From NCBI RefSeq assembly GCF_022024015.1, contig NZ_CP091786.1, positions 434,001 through 498,000 of the forward strand: DNA of 64,000 nt, in the 5' to 3' direction. Positions 9,548-17,904 of the stretch are shown here, piece by piece. A program made the position numbers and the translations under genes. How positions within the stretch are numbered: position 1 is the stretch's first letter; each line of letters opens with the position of its first letter. The stretch comes from Prevotella sp. E9-3. GTDB taxonomy: Bacteria; Bacteroidota; Bacteroidia; Bacteroidales; Bacteroidaceae. The notes under the pieces were generated by a model. It was given only the letters and a program-made list of their open reading frames with translations, was not told the origin of the DNA and made no database searches.

Positions 9548-10420
9548 ATGAACGAGACGAAGAAAGGCTTTATTCAGCTTCATCTGAGTGTGATACTGGC
9601 AGGCTTTACCGGTTTGTTCGGAAAACTGATTACGCTCAACGAAGTCGATATCGTATGGTATCGTATGCTTTTCACCAGTCTTATTCTTTTCGTATTCACG
9701 GGACTGCCAAAGGTTAGTGGAAGAAAATTTCTTGAGTTAAGTGGCTGCGGCGCTTTGTTAGGACTTCACTGGATGCTTTTCTATGGTTCTATCAAGGCAT
9801 CGAATGTGTCAATAGGTGTAGTATGTTTCTCCTTGATAGGCTTTTTTACCGCCATTTTCGAACCACTCATCTTGAAAAAGAGATTCTCTTGGCTTGAGAT
9901 GTTGTTTTCTTTGATAACAGTAGTAGGTGTGCTATGCATTTTCTCGTTCGATGCCCGTTATCGCTATGGTATCATGATAGGCGTGGTCTCGTCGGCTGTA
10001 TGTGCACTCTATGTGATTTACAATAAACGTGCATCGGTGGGCGTAAGGAGCCGCGACGTGCTTATGTCGCAGATGTCGGGTGGACTGATAGCTGTTTCTG
10101 CAATAATTCCTTTGTATTTGTCTTTCTTCCCCAGCAGTCAGCCCGTTGTCGTTATTCCAGAGGGGAGTAATATATGGTATATGCTTTGTCACGCCTTGTT
10201 CTGTACCGTGGGCATGTATCTTCTGCAGATTCAGGCATTGAAACGCCTTTCTGCCTTTACAGTGAATCTGACCTATAATCTGGAACCTTGCTATACCATT
10301 GTGCTCGCTTTCTTGATTTTTGGCGAAGGACGTGAACTGAATTTCTCATTCTATCTGGGCATTTCACTCATCATCCTCAGCGTGATGTTGCAAACCCTTC
10401 GTGTGGGAAAGCAGAAGTAA
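9548..10420 (+). CDS. EamA/DMT-family drug-metabolite transporter
   Basis: A 290-residue inner-membrane protein with ten predicted hydrophobic helices arranged as two EamA repeats (about residues 8-135 and 145-285). It belongs to the drug/metabolite transporter superfamily (RhaT/YdcZ-like). Substrate is unknown; amino-acid or metabolite export is common. It starts 24 bp after tcdA. A strong hairpin at 10460-10486 probably ends the transcript. Confidence 0.88.
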   Translation: MNETKKGFIQLHLSVILAGFTGLFGKLITLNEVDIVWYRMLFTSLILFVFTGLPKVSGRKFLELSGCGALLGLHWMLFYGSIKASNVSIGVVCFSLIGFFTAIFEPLILKKRFSWLEMLFSLITVVGVLCIFSFDARYRYGIMIGVVSSAVCALYVIYNKRASVGVRSRDVLMSQMSGGLIAVSAIIPLYLSFFPSSQPVVVIPEGSNIWYMLCHALFCTVGMYLLQIQALKRLSAFTVNLTYNLEPCYTIVLAFLIFGEGRELNFSFYLGISLIILSVMLQTLRVGKQK

Positions 10421-10459
10421 TACGCCTTTTGTAGATAGATAATTATTCTTTATGGGGAT

Positions 10460-10486
10460 GCATTTTCTATGCAGAATAGAAAATGT
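10460..10486 (+). terminator. Hairpin downstream of the EamA gene
   Basis: CATTTTCTAT and ATAGAAAATG form a perfect 10-bp stem around the loop GCAGA, extended by one G-T pair. No solid T-run follows, so termination efficiency is uncertain. It separates the gyrB-tcdA-EamA group from the promoter at 10537-10568. Confidence 0.55.
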
Positions 10487-10515
10487 ATATAGTATTCTTT
10501 TAGTTAGTAGTGGAT

Positions 10516-10568
10516 TTTTCTGAATAATACCAATTGTTTGGTAGAAAATCCCAAAAGCAGTACCTTTG
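10516..10568 (+). promoter_or_regulatory. Promoter and putative operator of the sulfur PLP-enzyme operon
   Basis: The -33 TTTG (10537-10540) and -7 TACCTTTG (10561-10568) are separated by 20 bp, the canonical spacing. Upstream lies TTTTCTGAATA (10516-10526), then 10 bp, then TTTGGTAGAAAAT. The same layout with the same spacing occurs before metY at 47599-47651. A 6-4-6 inverted repeat, TACCAA-TTGT-TTGGTA, spans 10528-10543 and overlaps the -33 box. This suggests a shared regulator of sulfur genes. Confidence 0.75.
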
Positions 10569-10602
10569 CAGTGGTATTAGTATTTAAATAACAGGATTAA
10601 AA

Positions 10603-11778
10603 ATGAAGAAACAATCAACCGCTATCCATACCCCTTATGTTCGTCCGGATGCTTATGGCTCACTGGCTGTTCCTATTTATAATAATGTGGCATTTGAATT
10701 TCAGGATGCCGCCGAAATGGCCGATGCATTTTGCAATCGAATCAAGGCTCCCGACTATGCTCGTGTTGAGAATCCCACTGTGACAAATTTAGAGCAACGT
10801 GTGAAAGCACTCACTGGCGCTGAGCATGTGACGGCTTTCAATTCTGGTATGGCCGCAATCAGTAATACGCTGTTGGCTGTGGCAGAACAAGGAAAAAATA
10901 TCGTGTCGTCCCATCATCTTTTTGGAAACACCCTTTCCCTGCTCACCACCACATTAAAAAGGTATGGTGTTGAGGCACGACTGCGTGATTTGATCAATCT
11001 TGATGCAGTCAGTGAGGCAATAGATGAAAACACCTGTGCTGTATTCCTTGAGGTGATAACCAATCCCCAAATGGAAGTGGCCGACCTCAAAGCGATTGCC
11101 GACATAGCGCATGAAAAGAGAGTACCCGTGATAGCCGACTCTACTGTGATTCCCTTTACAGAGACTAACTTGAAATCTTTGGGAGTAGATATTGAGGTGG
11201 TGTCAAGCACTAAATACCTTTCTGGTGGCGGCACCTCGTTGGGGGGACTTGTAATCGATTATGGCACCTTCCCTGACATCAACAATCGAGTGAAATATGA
11301 ATTGCTTTTCAATTTAGGCGCTTATATGACTCCACAGGCAGCCTATATGCAGACACTCGGTCTTGAGACGCTCGATGTGCGATATCAGCGTCAGGCTGCA
11401 AATGCACTATGGGTGGCTCAGAAACTTGATAGGGTTGTGAAAGTCAACTATGTTGGTCTTCCTGACAATCCCTATTATGCCCTTGCCCAAAAGCAGTTTG
11501 GAACTACAGCGGGAGCTATGCTCACCATTGATCTTGAGTCTAAGGAGGCTTGCTATCGTTTTCTTAACCGTCTGCAGATGGTGCATCGCGCCACCAACCT
11601 TTTTGATAGTCGCACACTGGCCATTCATCCTGCTTCTACTATCTTTGGCAATTTTTCGGAAGAGCAGTTGAACAATATGGATGTACGCCAAACTACCATC
11701 CGCCTTTCCATTGGCTTAGAGGCTAAAGAAGATATCCTCGCTGATATTCTGCAAGCGCTGGGGAGAATTGACAATTAA
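10603..11778 (+). CDS. Cys/Met-metabolism PLP-dependent enzyme (sulfhydrylase/gamma-lyase type)
   Basis: A cytoplasmic type-I-fold PLP enzyme of the Cys/Met metabolism family (391 residues; cystathionine gamma-synthase, gamma-lyase and O-acetylhomoserine sulfhydrylase belong here). The PLP lysine is in SSTKYLSGGGTSLGG. Other family features are AFNSGMAAISNTLL, VIADSTVIPF and the C-terminal RLSIGLE. It is shorter than the second homologue in this window (metY, 47798-49087) and diverged from it, so it is a paralogue and not a copy. It forms a two-gene operon with a MalY/PatB-like enzyme whose start overlaps a repeat array at its 3' end. The precise reaction is not assigned. Confidence 0.88.
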   Translation: MKKQSTAIHTPYVRPDAYGSLAVPIYNNVAFEFQDAAEMADAFCNRIKAPDYARVENPTVTNLEQRVKALTGAEHVTAFNSGMAAISNTLLAVAEQGKNIVSSHHLFGNTLSLLTTTLKRYGVEARLRDLINLDAVSEAIDENTCAVFLEVITNPQMEVADLKAIADIAHEKRVPVIADSTVIPFTETNLKSLGVDIEVVSSTKYLSGGGTSLGGLVIDYGTFPDINNRVKYELLFNLGAYMTPQAAYMQTLGLETLDVRYQRQAANALWVAQKLDRVVKVNYVGLPDNPYYALAQKQFGTTAGAMLTIDLESKEACYRFLNRLQMVHRATNLFDSRTLAIHPASTIFGNFSEEQLNNMDVRQTTIRLSIGLEAKEDILADILQALGRIDN

Positions 11779-11793
11779 TAATTGATAATTGAG
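11766..11793 (+). repeat. Heptanucleotide array (4 units) at a gene junction
   Basis: Four consecutive 7-bp units (AATTGAC, AATTAAT, AATTGAT, AATTGAG) run from the last codons of the upstream gene, across its TAA stop, and end directly before the ATG at 11794. The same design occurs at 52211-52301 and 56340-56379. Confidence 0.75.
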
Positions 11794-12972
11794 ATGAGTG
11801 AACAATATAATTTTGACCGTATTATTGACCGTAGTGGTAGTGGCGACCTAAAGCATGAGGTGTTGCAGGAACGCTATGGTCGTGCCGACCTTTTGCCACT
11901 TTGGGTGGCCGATATGGATTTTGAAACTCCGCAATTCATTACCGATGCACTGCGCCGCCGGCTGGACCACTCCCTCTTTGGATATACGGTGGTACCAGAA
12001 GAACTGTGGACAACTGTCATCCAGTGGATTCAGGACCATCATCAGTGGCATGTAGAACGCCTTTGGCTTACCTATATTCCAGGCATCGTGAAAGGCATAG
12101 GCATGGCAGTCAATGTTTTTGTCAAGGAAGATGAGAAAGTGATAATTCAACCACCTGTCTATCACCCTTTCCGCCTTACTCCTCAAGGAAATGGTCGCAA
12201 GGTGGTGTATAATCCGCTGAAGGAAGTCAACGGCACCTACGAGATGGACTTCGAACAATTAGCCGAGATCGTTGATGATAAATGCAGGCTACTCATTCTT
12301 AGCAATCCCCACAATCCGGCAGGTATATGTTGGTCGAGGGAAACGCTTCAACGGTTGGCTCATTTCTGCTATGAGCACCATATCATCGTGATTAGTGACG
12401 AGATACACAGTGATATGGCTATCTTTGGTCACCACCATGTACCTTTTGCCTCTGTGAGCGATGAGGCCGCCCAAATCAGCATCACTTTTGGAGCCCCCTC
12501 CAAGACATTCAATATTGCAGGAATCGTGAGCAGTTATGCCATTGTGCCCAACAGCACTCTGCGACGCCGCTTCTATACATGGCTCGAAGCCAATGAGTTG
12601 AACGATCCGCCTCTCTTTGCCCCCATTGCCACTATTGCAGCCTTTCAGCAGGGCGAGGAGTGGCGCAGTCAGATGCTCCGTTATTTAGAAGAGAACATCC
12701 GTTTTGTGGAGAACTACTGTCATGAGTATTTGCCGCAGATTCATCCCTGGCGTCCTCAGGCCTCGTTTTTAGTGTGGTTGGATTGCCGGGCATTAGAATT
12801 AAATCATGACCAACTGATTGACCTCTTTGTGAATCGTGCCCGATTGGCTTTGAACGATGGAGCGATGTTCGGTACTGGTGGTGAAGGGTTTATGCGCCTC
12901 AACGTGGGTACTCCACGTGCAGTACTGGAAAAAGCCCTTTGTCAATTAAAAAACAGCCGATTGAATAAATAA
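11794..12972 (+). CDS. MalY/PatB-family PLP lyase (cystathionine beta-lyase-like aminotransferase)
   Basis: A fold-type-I PLP enzyme of the MalY/PatB family, which cleaves C-S bonds in cystathionine or cysteine-type substrates and sometimes acts as an aminotransferase. The N-terminal PLWVADMDFETP and the central LILSNPHNPAG are family hallmarks. ISDEIHSDMA precedes the PLP lysine segment APSKTFNIAG, and the C-terminal RLNVGTPR binds the substrate carboxylate. I chose ATG 11794 (392 residues) because the four upstream codons lie inside the repeat array and start with TTG. The neighbour is another sulfur PLP enzyme, so the pair probably interconverts cystathionine, homocysteine and cysteine. 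Confidence 0.88.
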   Translation: MSEQYNFDRIIDRSGSGDLKHEVLQERYGRADLLPLWVADMDFETPQFITDALRRRLDHSLFGYTVVPEELWTTVIQWIQDHHQWHVERLWLTYIPGIVKGIGMAVNVFVKEDEKVIIQPPVYHPFRLTPQGNGRKVVYNPLKEVNGTYEMDFEQLAEIVDDKCRLLILSNPHNPAGICWSRETLQRLAHFCYEHHIIVISDEIHSDMAIFGHHHVPFASVSDEAAQISITFGAPSKTFNIAGIVSSYAIVPNSTLRRRFYTWLEANELNDPPLFAPIATIAAFQQGEEWRSQMLRYLEENIRFVENYCHEYLPQIHPWRPQASFLVWLDCRALELNHDQLIDLFVNRARLALNDGAMFGTGGEGFMRLNVGTPRAVLEKALCQLKNSRLNK

Positions 12973-13007
12973 CACTTGCATTGTGAGAATATTTCCGAAA
13001 AAGTGAC

Positions 13008-13015
13008 TATCTTTG
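13008..13015 (+). promoter_or_regulatory. -7 promoter element for the LuxR-type regulator
   Basis: TATCTTTG matches TAnnTTTG, 21 bp before the start at 13037. TTG at 12981-12983 is 24 bp away, longer than usual. The gap 12973-13036 contains nothing else recognisable. Confidence 0.5.
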
Positions 13016-13036
13016 CATAACCAATACAAAAGGAAT

Positions 13037-13678
13037 ATGAGTACATTTATTCTTGCCGACAATCAGGAACTCACGCGTTTTGCTTTAGAACGTCTGCTGG
13101 TTCGTGAGGAAGATAGCGATATTCGCCGTGTCAGCGATCGTGCCGGTTTGCTTCAGACATTAAAGGAAACCGATGGCGATTGCATCGTGATTTTAGACTA
13201 CACCCTTTTCGATTTTGCTGATGAAGAGCAATTGCTGATTGTCAGCGACCGCTATAGTGACAGCCAATGGGTGCTCATTAGTGAAGACCTTACTGTCAAC
13301 CTTCTGCGAAAGGTGATATATAGTTCCCATCAGTTCAGTATTGTTTTCAAAGATGCAACACTCGATGAAGTTCGTCAGGCTATTCATTCTGCTGTGCAAC
13401 ACCGGCGCTATCTCTGTCAGCGTGCCACCGAAATGGTACTCGCTCAACAGGAAACATCCCTTTCAGATCCGCTTACGGCAAGCGAGATAGAGATACTTCG
13501 CTGCATCGCACAGGGGAAAACGAGCAAGGTGATAGCTCAGGAACGTTTCTCGAGTATTCATACTATAAATACCCACAAGAAGAACATTTTCCGAAAACTG
13601 AGCGTGAATACAGCCCATGAGGCTATCAAGTATGCCCTTCGTGCAGGTATTGTCGATCCCTCCGAATTCTATATATAA
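13037..13678 (+). CDS. Orphan NarL/LuxR-family response regulator
   Basis: A 213-residue transcription factor with an N-terminal receiver-like domain (acidic Asp8, probable phosphoacceptor Asp54 in VILDYTLFDF) and a C-terminal LuxR-type helix-turn-helix (about 145-205; LTASEIEILRCIAQGKTSK, then HTINTHKKNIFRKL). The ATG at 13037, preceded by AGGAAT, is preferred over the in-frame TTG at 13013. No histidine kinase lies beside it. It immediately precedes the Met/His-lipoprotein/OprC-like locus and is the obvious candidate regulator, though this is inferred from position only. Confidence 0.87.
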   Translation: MSTFILADNQELTRFALERLLVREEDSDIRRVSDRAGLLQTLKETDGDCIVILDYTLFDFADEEQLLIVSDRYSDSQWVLISEDLTVNLLRKVIYSSHQFSIVFKDATLDEVRQAIHSAVQHRRYLCQRATEMVLAQQETSLSDPLTASEIEILRCIAQGKTSKVIAQERFSSIHTINTHKKNIFRKLSVNTAHEAIKYALRAGIVDPSEFYI

Positions 13679-13679
13679 T

Positions 13680-13701
13680 AGAGGTGAAAAATGCCTCTTT
13701 T
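13680..13701 (+). terminator. Rho-independent-like terminator after the LuxR-type gene
   Basis: AGAGGT and GCCTCT form a 6-bp stem (one T-G pair) around a 7-base loop, followed by TTTT. It lies 2 bp after the stop codon and separates this gene from the operon promoter at 13749-13779. Confidence 0.55.
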
Positions 13702-13748
13702 GGCCATTCTACCCATCATTAGGTATATGAAATGGCTCAAAAATGGGA

Positions 13749-13779
13749 TTGTAGCAATCTGTTCTTCGCCGTACCTTTG
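13749..13779 (+). promoter_or_regulatory. Promoter of the PBP-SusCD-OprC-like operon
   Basis: TTG (13749-13751) and TACCTTTG (13772-13779) are 20 bp apart, matching the Bacteroidota -33/-7 layout, 32 bp before the ATG at 13812. No other canonical promoter was seen before the following genes on this strand up to 23716, so they may form one transcription unit. Confidence 0.65.
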
Positions 13780-13811
13780 CATCCGGTAATAAATTAAAAA
13801 CGGATAATAGA

Positions 13812-14690
13812 ATGGAAACGATGAACAGAAACCAAAAACAGATTGTATTTACAGTAGTCCTGCTCGTAGGTCTGCTGTTTGGACAGACAATCAATGCACA
13901 GCAGACAAATACAGTTACTCTACGCGTGCCAAATTTTGCACGTCCGTTAGTTGAAAAATGGGTAACTGAATATCAGAAGACTAATAACGAAGTTGATTTT
14001 CAATTTGTTTCAGGAAAAGCTCAGGACAACGATAACAGTATTACATTGACAACAGATGCAGAGGCTGTTCATGTAGCTCGCTTTGCCGTTTTGCCCGTAA
14101 CGGCAAAAGGCTCCAAAGCGGAAGAGTTGACGGCTTCGCGCCGGCTGAATGCCACTAAACTGAAGAACCTATTCTTTCTTGACGACGAGGAAGAGGACGA
14201 ACAGCCTAAGTCGGTCAAGCAATTACATATCCTCACAGGTAATAGTCAGCAATCTGCCTCACGCCTTTATGCCGCCCATTTCAATGAGGAGACGGTTAAT
14301 TATAAAGGCAAGAAGATTTCTGGTGATGATTCTTTCCTGAACGTAGCCGTTAGTCGCGACCCTTTTGGCGTGACCATCAATTCACTTTCAAACATTTTTG
14401 ATCTTCAGACGCGTCATGTGCGCCAGTCGTTGGCTGTTCTTCCACTTGATATAGACAAGGAAGGCCGTCAGGTTTTTGCCAATGGTAGCTTAGACGATTT
14501 GATTCGCCTGTTGGAACAGAATCGTTATGAAGAGATTCCTGTAGGCTATGTCAGTCTGAGTTATGATCAGACCAATGCGGTGTTGAGTGATTTTGTGCAT
14601 TGGGTACTGACCGAAGGTACGCAATATGTTCACCATTACGGTCTTCTTGGCTTGCCTGAGAAAGATATGGCCATGAAAAGCAGGGACTAA
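13812..14690 (+). CDS. Secreted periplasmic-binding-protein-like (PstS-like) protein
   Basis: A 292-residue exported protein. After a short N-terminus a hydrophobic signal (VFTVVLLVGLLFGQTINA) ends in an AxA-like site near residue 32. The rest resembles the PBP-like fold of phosphate/metal ABC substrate-binding proteins: an early strand (VTLRVPNFARPLVEKWVTEYQK), a central segment DPFGVTINSLSNIFD, and a late helix VLSDFVHWVLTEGTQYVHHYGLLGLP, typical of PstS-like ends. No ABC permease or ATPase is adjacent, so it may be a periplasmic chaperone or sensor domain and not an ABC component. An internal acidic run (DDEEEDE) is notable. It is the first gene of the operon; the ATG at 13821 is an alternative start. 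Confidence 0.65.
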   Translation: METMNRNQKQIVFTVVLLVGLLFGQTINAQQTNTVTLRVPNFARPLVEKWVTEYQKTNNEVDFQFVSGKAQDNDNSITLTTDAEAVHVARFAVLPVTAKGSKAEELTASRRLNATKLKNLFFLDDEEEDEQPKSVKQLHILTGNSQQSASRLYAAHFNEETVNYKGKKISGDDSFLNVAVSRDPFGVTINSLSNIFDLQTRHVRQSLAVLPLDIDKEGRQVFANGSLDDLIRLLEQNRYEEIPVGYVSLSYDQTNAVLSDFVHWVLTEGTQYVHHYGLLGLPEKDMAMKSRD

Positions 14691-14728
14691 TTTTAGCCAT
14701 TAGTTGATATTATTTGTTTGTTTTAGGT

Positions 14729-14761
14729 AAGGTGCGGGCAGATGAAAAAAGCCCGCTCCTT
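14729..14761 (+). terminator. Strong intercistronic hairpin before susC
   Basis: AAGG-T-GCGGGC pairs with GCCCGC-T-CCTT around an 11-base A-rich loop, giving ten pairs and one T-T mismatch, 18 bp before the susC ATG. No T-run follows. It could attenuate read-through or protect the 5' end of a processed susC mRNA, changing the ratio of the first gene to the receptor genes. It may also be a partial terminator. Confidence 0.6.
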
Positions 14762-14779
14762 TAAGAAAACTTGTGTTTT

Positions 14780-17700
14780 ATGGAAAAAAGATTGTTTTTA
14801 CTTTTCACGATATTTGCAGCAGTTCTTACATGTTTTGCGCAGACCACTATTACAGGACGCATCACCGATGCCCGTACAGGTGAAAGTCTCATTGGTGCCT
14901 CTATCGTTCCAAAGGGTAGTAAGGAACTGGGCGCTGTGACAGATATTGACGGTAATTTCAAACTTGTTACTAAAACTGAATTGCCACTTACGCTAGTGGC
15001 ACAGTTCGTGGGCTATCGTCCGTTGGAAGTCGATGTGTATGATGCTTCCGAACCAGTAGAGATTCAACTCACCGACAATAGTAATAAGCTGAACGAAGTA
15101 GTAATCCTTGGCTATGGCTCACAGAAGAGAACGCAACTCACAGGCAGCGTGACCACTGTCGGGGCGGAAATATTTTCTGTGTCGCAGGCTCCCACACTCG
15201 ACGGCGCTTTAGGCGGACAGGTGGCTGGCTTGAATGTAACCGCTTCCAGCGGACAACCAGGTGCTGACAGTCAGATTCGCATTCGTGGCGGCAATTCAGT
15301 TACCGCTTCCAATGAGCCACTTTATGTGATTGACGGTTTTATCTATTTCAAAGATGCAAGCCTCTCCTCAACGGGTATTGGCGCTATCGAAAGTTCGTTG
15401 AACCCTTTGTCAACAATCAATCCTAATGATATTGAATCGGTTGAGGTGTTGAAAGATGTCTCTGCTACTGCTATCTACGGATCACGTGGAGCCAATGGCG
15501 TGATTATTGTAACTACTAAGCAAGGAAAGTTCGGCGATACAGATACACATGTGAGTTATAATTATAATATTGGTGTCAGCCATATTGCCAAGAAGCTTGA
15601 TTTGATGAATGCCTCACAGTGGGCTCGTTATCAGAAAGACTATTGGAGCAATAAAGGGGGCTATACCGACCAACAGATCGCTCAGTTAGGCAATGGAACC
15701 GACTGGCAGGATGCTGTACTGCACGATGCCACACAGCAAAGTCATGAACTGAGTATTACAGGCGGTACAGAGAAAAGCCGTTATGCCTTTTCCGCCAATT
15801 ATACAGATCAGGATGGTATTGTATTGAATTCTGGTTTTCAGCGTTATAACTTCCATACTAATGTGGAGTGGCAGCTGCAGAAGAATCTACACTTTGGTGT
15901 TAATGTTACCTATGGTCGCTCCAAGCAGAGCGGTTTGACCACCACCGAGGAGAAACGCTTCAACTCCTCCCCATTCTCGGCAGGAATCACCAACAGTTTC
16001 GTTTATGCACTACTGATGCCCCCTGTCGTCAGTGTTTATAATGATAACGGATCATACAATTTTAACAATCCCTATGAGTATGCCTATTTCGCTATTGGCG
16101 ACCATTCTGCCAATCCTGTTTATGACTTGCGTGAGAGTGTGGCCGACAATATCAACAACTATTTGCTTTCAAGCACTTGGGCTACCTATCGCATTGGTGA
16201 TCTGTTGCTGAAGGCATCGTTAGGTTTGAATAGTGAGAGACTCACCCAGGAATATTTCTCTGGTGCATACACCTCACTGGGTCTGGCCACAGAGGGCATC
16301 GGTGGCGTTGGCAATCGTCAAACTGAGATATGGCAGCAGGAATACACAGCCACCTATAGCAAGGATTTGAACGAAAATCATTTCTTGGAGGCACTGGCCG
16401 GATTTACTCGTCAGACCACCCGTTCTACCTTTAGCTCTATCCGCACCAATCATTTCACTAATGAGGCTTTGAAGCAGTATAATCTTGGCGATGGAGCCAA
16501 TGTGTACACCCCTCAAACAGGTTTGACGGAGTCTGAACTGAACTCTATCATTGCCCGTGTGAACTATACATTGCTGAACAGATATAATGCTACCGTTACC
16601 TTCCGTGCCGACAATTCGAGCCGTTTCTCTGCAAACAACCGATGGGGGTATTTCCCCTCGGTTGGACTGTCATGGAACATTGATCGTGAAAGCTTCTTTG
16701 CTGCTTTGTCTAAGAGTGTTGACTATCTGAAACTGCGTGTCACTGGTGGCGTGGTCGGCAATCAGGAAATTCCTGATTATGCTTTCTCCACCAGCTATGC
16801 TACTGGCTCATATGCCGGCAGCAGTAGCTATGCTAAGGAGAATACAGCCAATAAGTCGTTGAAGTGGGAAACCACGGCTTCATATAATGTCGGCTTAGAC
16901 TTAGGACTGTTCAAGAATCGTCTGAATGTGGTGCTTGATGCCTACTATAAGAAAACCAGCGACCTGTTGCTGGAGGTTCCCGTAGGCTTCTCGAGTGGTG
17001 TGAACAAGCAACTGCAGAATGTGGGTAATGTGGTGAACAAAGGTGTGGAACTCAGTCTGAATGCATCCTTGATTAACCGCCGCCGCATCCAGTGGAATGT
17101 CAATGCCAATATTGCTTATAATAAGAATGAGATTACTGATATGGGAACTACCGACAATGTGATTCAAGGTTCAGACAGCCAGCAGATTCTGCGCAAGGGC
17201 GAGGCACTGGGCTCATTCTACGGATTGCAGTTCCTAGGTATCGTTCAGCAGGATGAAGATGTGACGAAACTCCCCACTGTCAACGGAAATATTCCCAAGC
17301 CCGGTGATTTGAAATTTGCCGATACAAATGGTGATGGCCGTATCAATAGCTACGACCGTACAGTTTTGGGAAGTGTTCAGCCAAAGTTTGTGTATGGTCT
17401 CTCAACACAGTTCACCTATCGTGGTTTTGATTTGTCGGCATCTTTTGCCGGAAGCTATGGCAACAAACTCTATAATGCTTTAGGACGCCGACTGGAAGAA
17501 ACGGGCGATTCCTATAATGTACTCACTACCGTTGCCGGGTCCTGGACACCTGAAAATGGCAGTCAGACATTGCCTCTGGCCTCTAAGACCCGTCCTTTCT
17601 CTTATATCGACAGCCGTTATGTGCAGGATGCTTCCTACCTGAAGTTGAAGAACCTTACCATTGGCTATCGCTTACAGTTGCCCAAAACATTCCCGGTAGG

Positions 17701-17842
17701 AGTACGCCTTTATGCATCTGCCACCAACCTGTTCACCATTACGCCTTACAAAGGCTATGATCCAGAAGTGAGCAGTGGAACAGACAGTGGCGCTTATCCC
17801 TCGGCACGCACATTCGCTTTTGGCGTGAACCTAACGTTGTAA
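14780..17842 (+). CDS. SusC/RagA-family TonB-dependent outer-membrane receptor
   Basis: A TonB-linked outer-membrane transporter of about 1020 residues. Signal peptide residues 1-20 (LFLLFTIFAAVLTCFAQ), then the carboxypeptidase-regulatory-like domain (TITGRITDARTGESLIGAS), a plug domain (VVILGYGSQKR, then DVSATAIYGSRGANGVI, the SusC signature), and the 22-strand barrel ending in a terminal aromatic-type strand (FAFGVNLTL). I chose ATG 14780 over the TTG nine bases upstream. Paired with a SusD after 62 bp. No glycan-degrading enzyme is in this operon; the companions suggest a metal- or chelate-related ligand. A fragment of a close paralogue lies at 23853-24032. Confidence 0.93.
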   Translation: MEKRLFLLFTIFAAVLTCFAQTTITGRITDARTGESLIGASIVPKGSKELGAVTDIDGNFKLVTKTELPLTLVAQFVGYRPLEVDVYDASEPVEIQLTDNSNKLNEVVILGYGSQKRTQLTGSVTTVGAEIFSVSQAPTLDGALGGQVAGLNVTASSGQPGADSQIRIRGGNSVTASNEPLYVIDGFIYFKDASLSSTGIGAIESSLNPLSTINPNDIESVEVLKDVSATAIYGSRGANGVIIVTTKQGKFGDTDTHVSYNYNIGVSHIAKKLDLMNASQWARYQKDYWSNKGGYTDQQIAQLGNGTDWQDAVLHDATQQSHELSITGGTEKSRYAFSANYTDQDGIVLNSGFQRYNFHTNVEWQLQKNLHFGVNVTYGRSKQSGLTTTEEKRFNSSPFSAGITNSFVYALLMPPVVSVYNDNGSYNFNNPYEYAYFAIGDHSANPVYDLRESVADNINNYLLSSTWATYRIGDLLLKASLGLNSERLTQEYFSGAYTSLGLATEGIGGVGNRQTEIWQQEYTATYSKDLNENHFLEALAGFTRQTTRSTFSSIRTNHFTNEALKQYNLGDGANVYTPQTGLTESELNSIIARVNYTLLNRYNATVTFRADNSSRFSANNRWGYFPSVGLSWNIDRESFFAALSKSVDYLKLRVTGGVVGNQEIPDYAFSTSYATGSYAGSSSYAKENTANKSLKWETTASYNVGLDLGLFKNRLNVVLDAYYKKTSDLLLEVPVGFSSGVNKQLQNVGNVVNKGVELSLNASLINRRRIQWNVNANIAYNKNEITDMGTTDNVIQGSDSQQILRKGEALGSFYGLQFLGIVQQDEDVTKLPTVNGNIPKPGDLKFADTNGDGRINSYDRTVLGSVQPKFVYGLSTQFTYRGFDLSASFAGSYGNKLYNALGRRLEETGDSYNVLTTVAGSWTPENGSQTLPLASKTRPFSYIDSRYVQDASYLKLKNLTIGYRLQLPKTFPVGVRLYASATNLFTITPYKGYDPEVSSGTDSGAYPSARTFAFGVNLTL

Positions 17843-17904
17843 TTATTAACCAACACATATAACCCAATTATTAACAATTTAAAGGTAAAAAGGAGATTTG
17901 AAGT

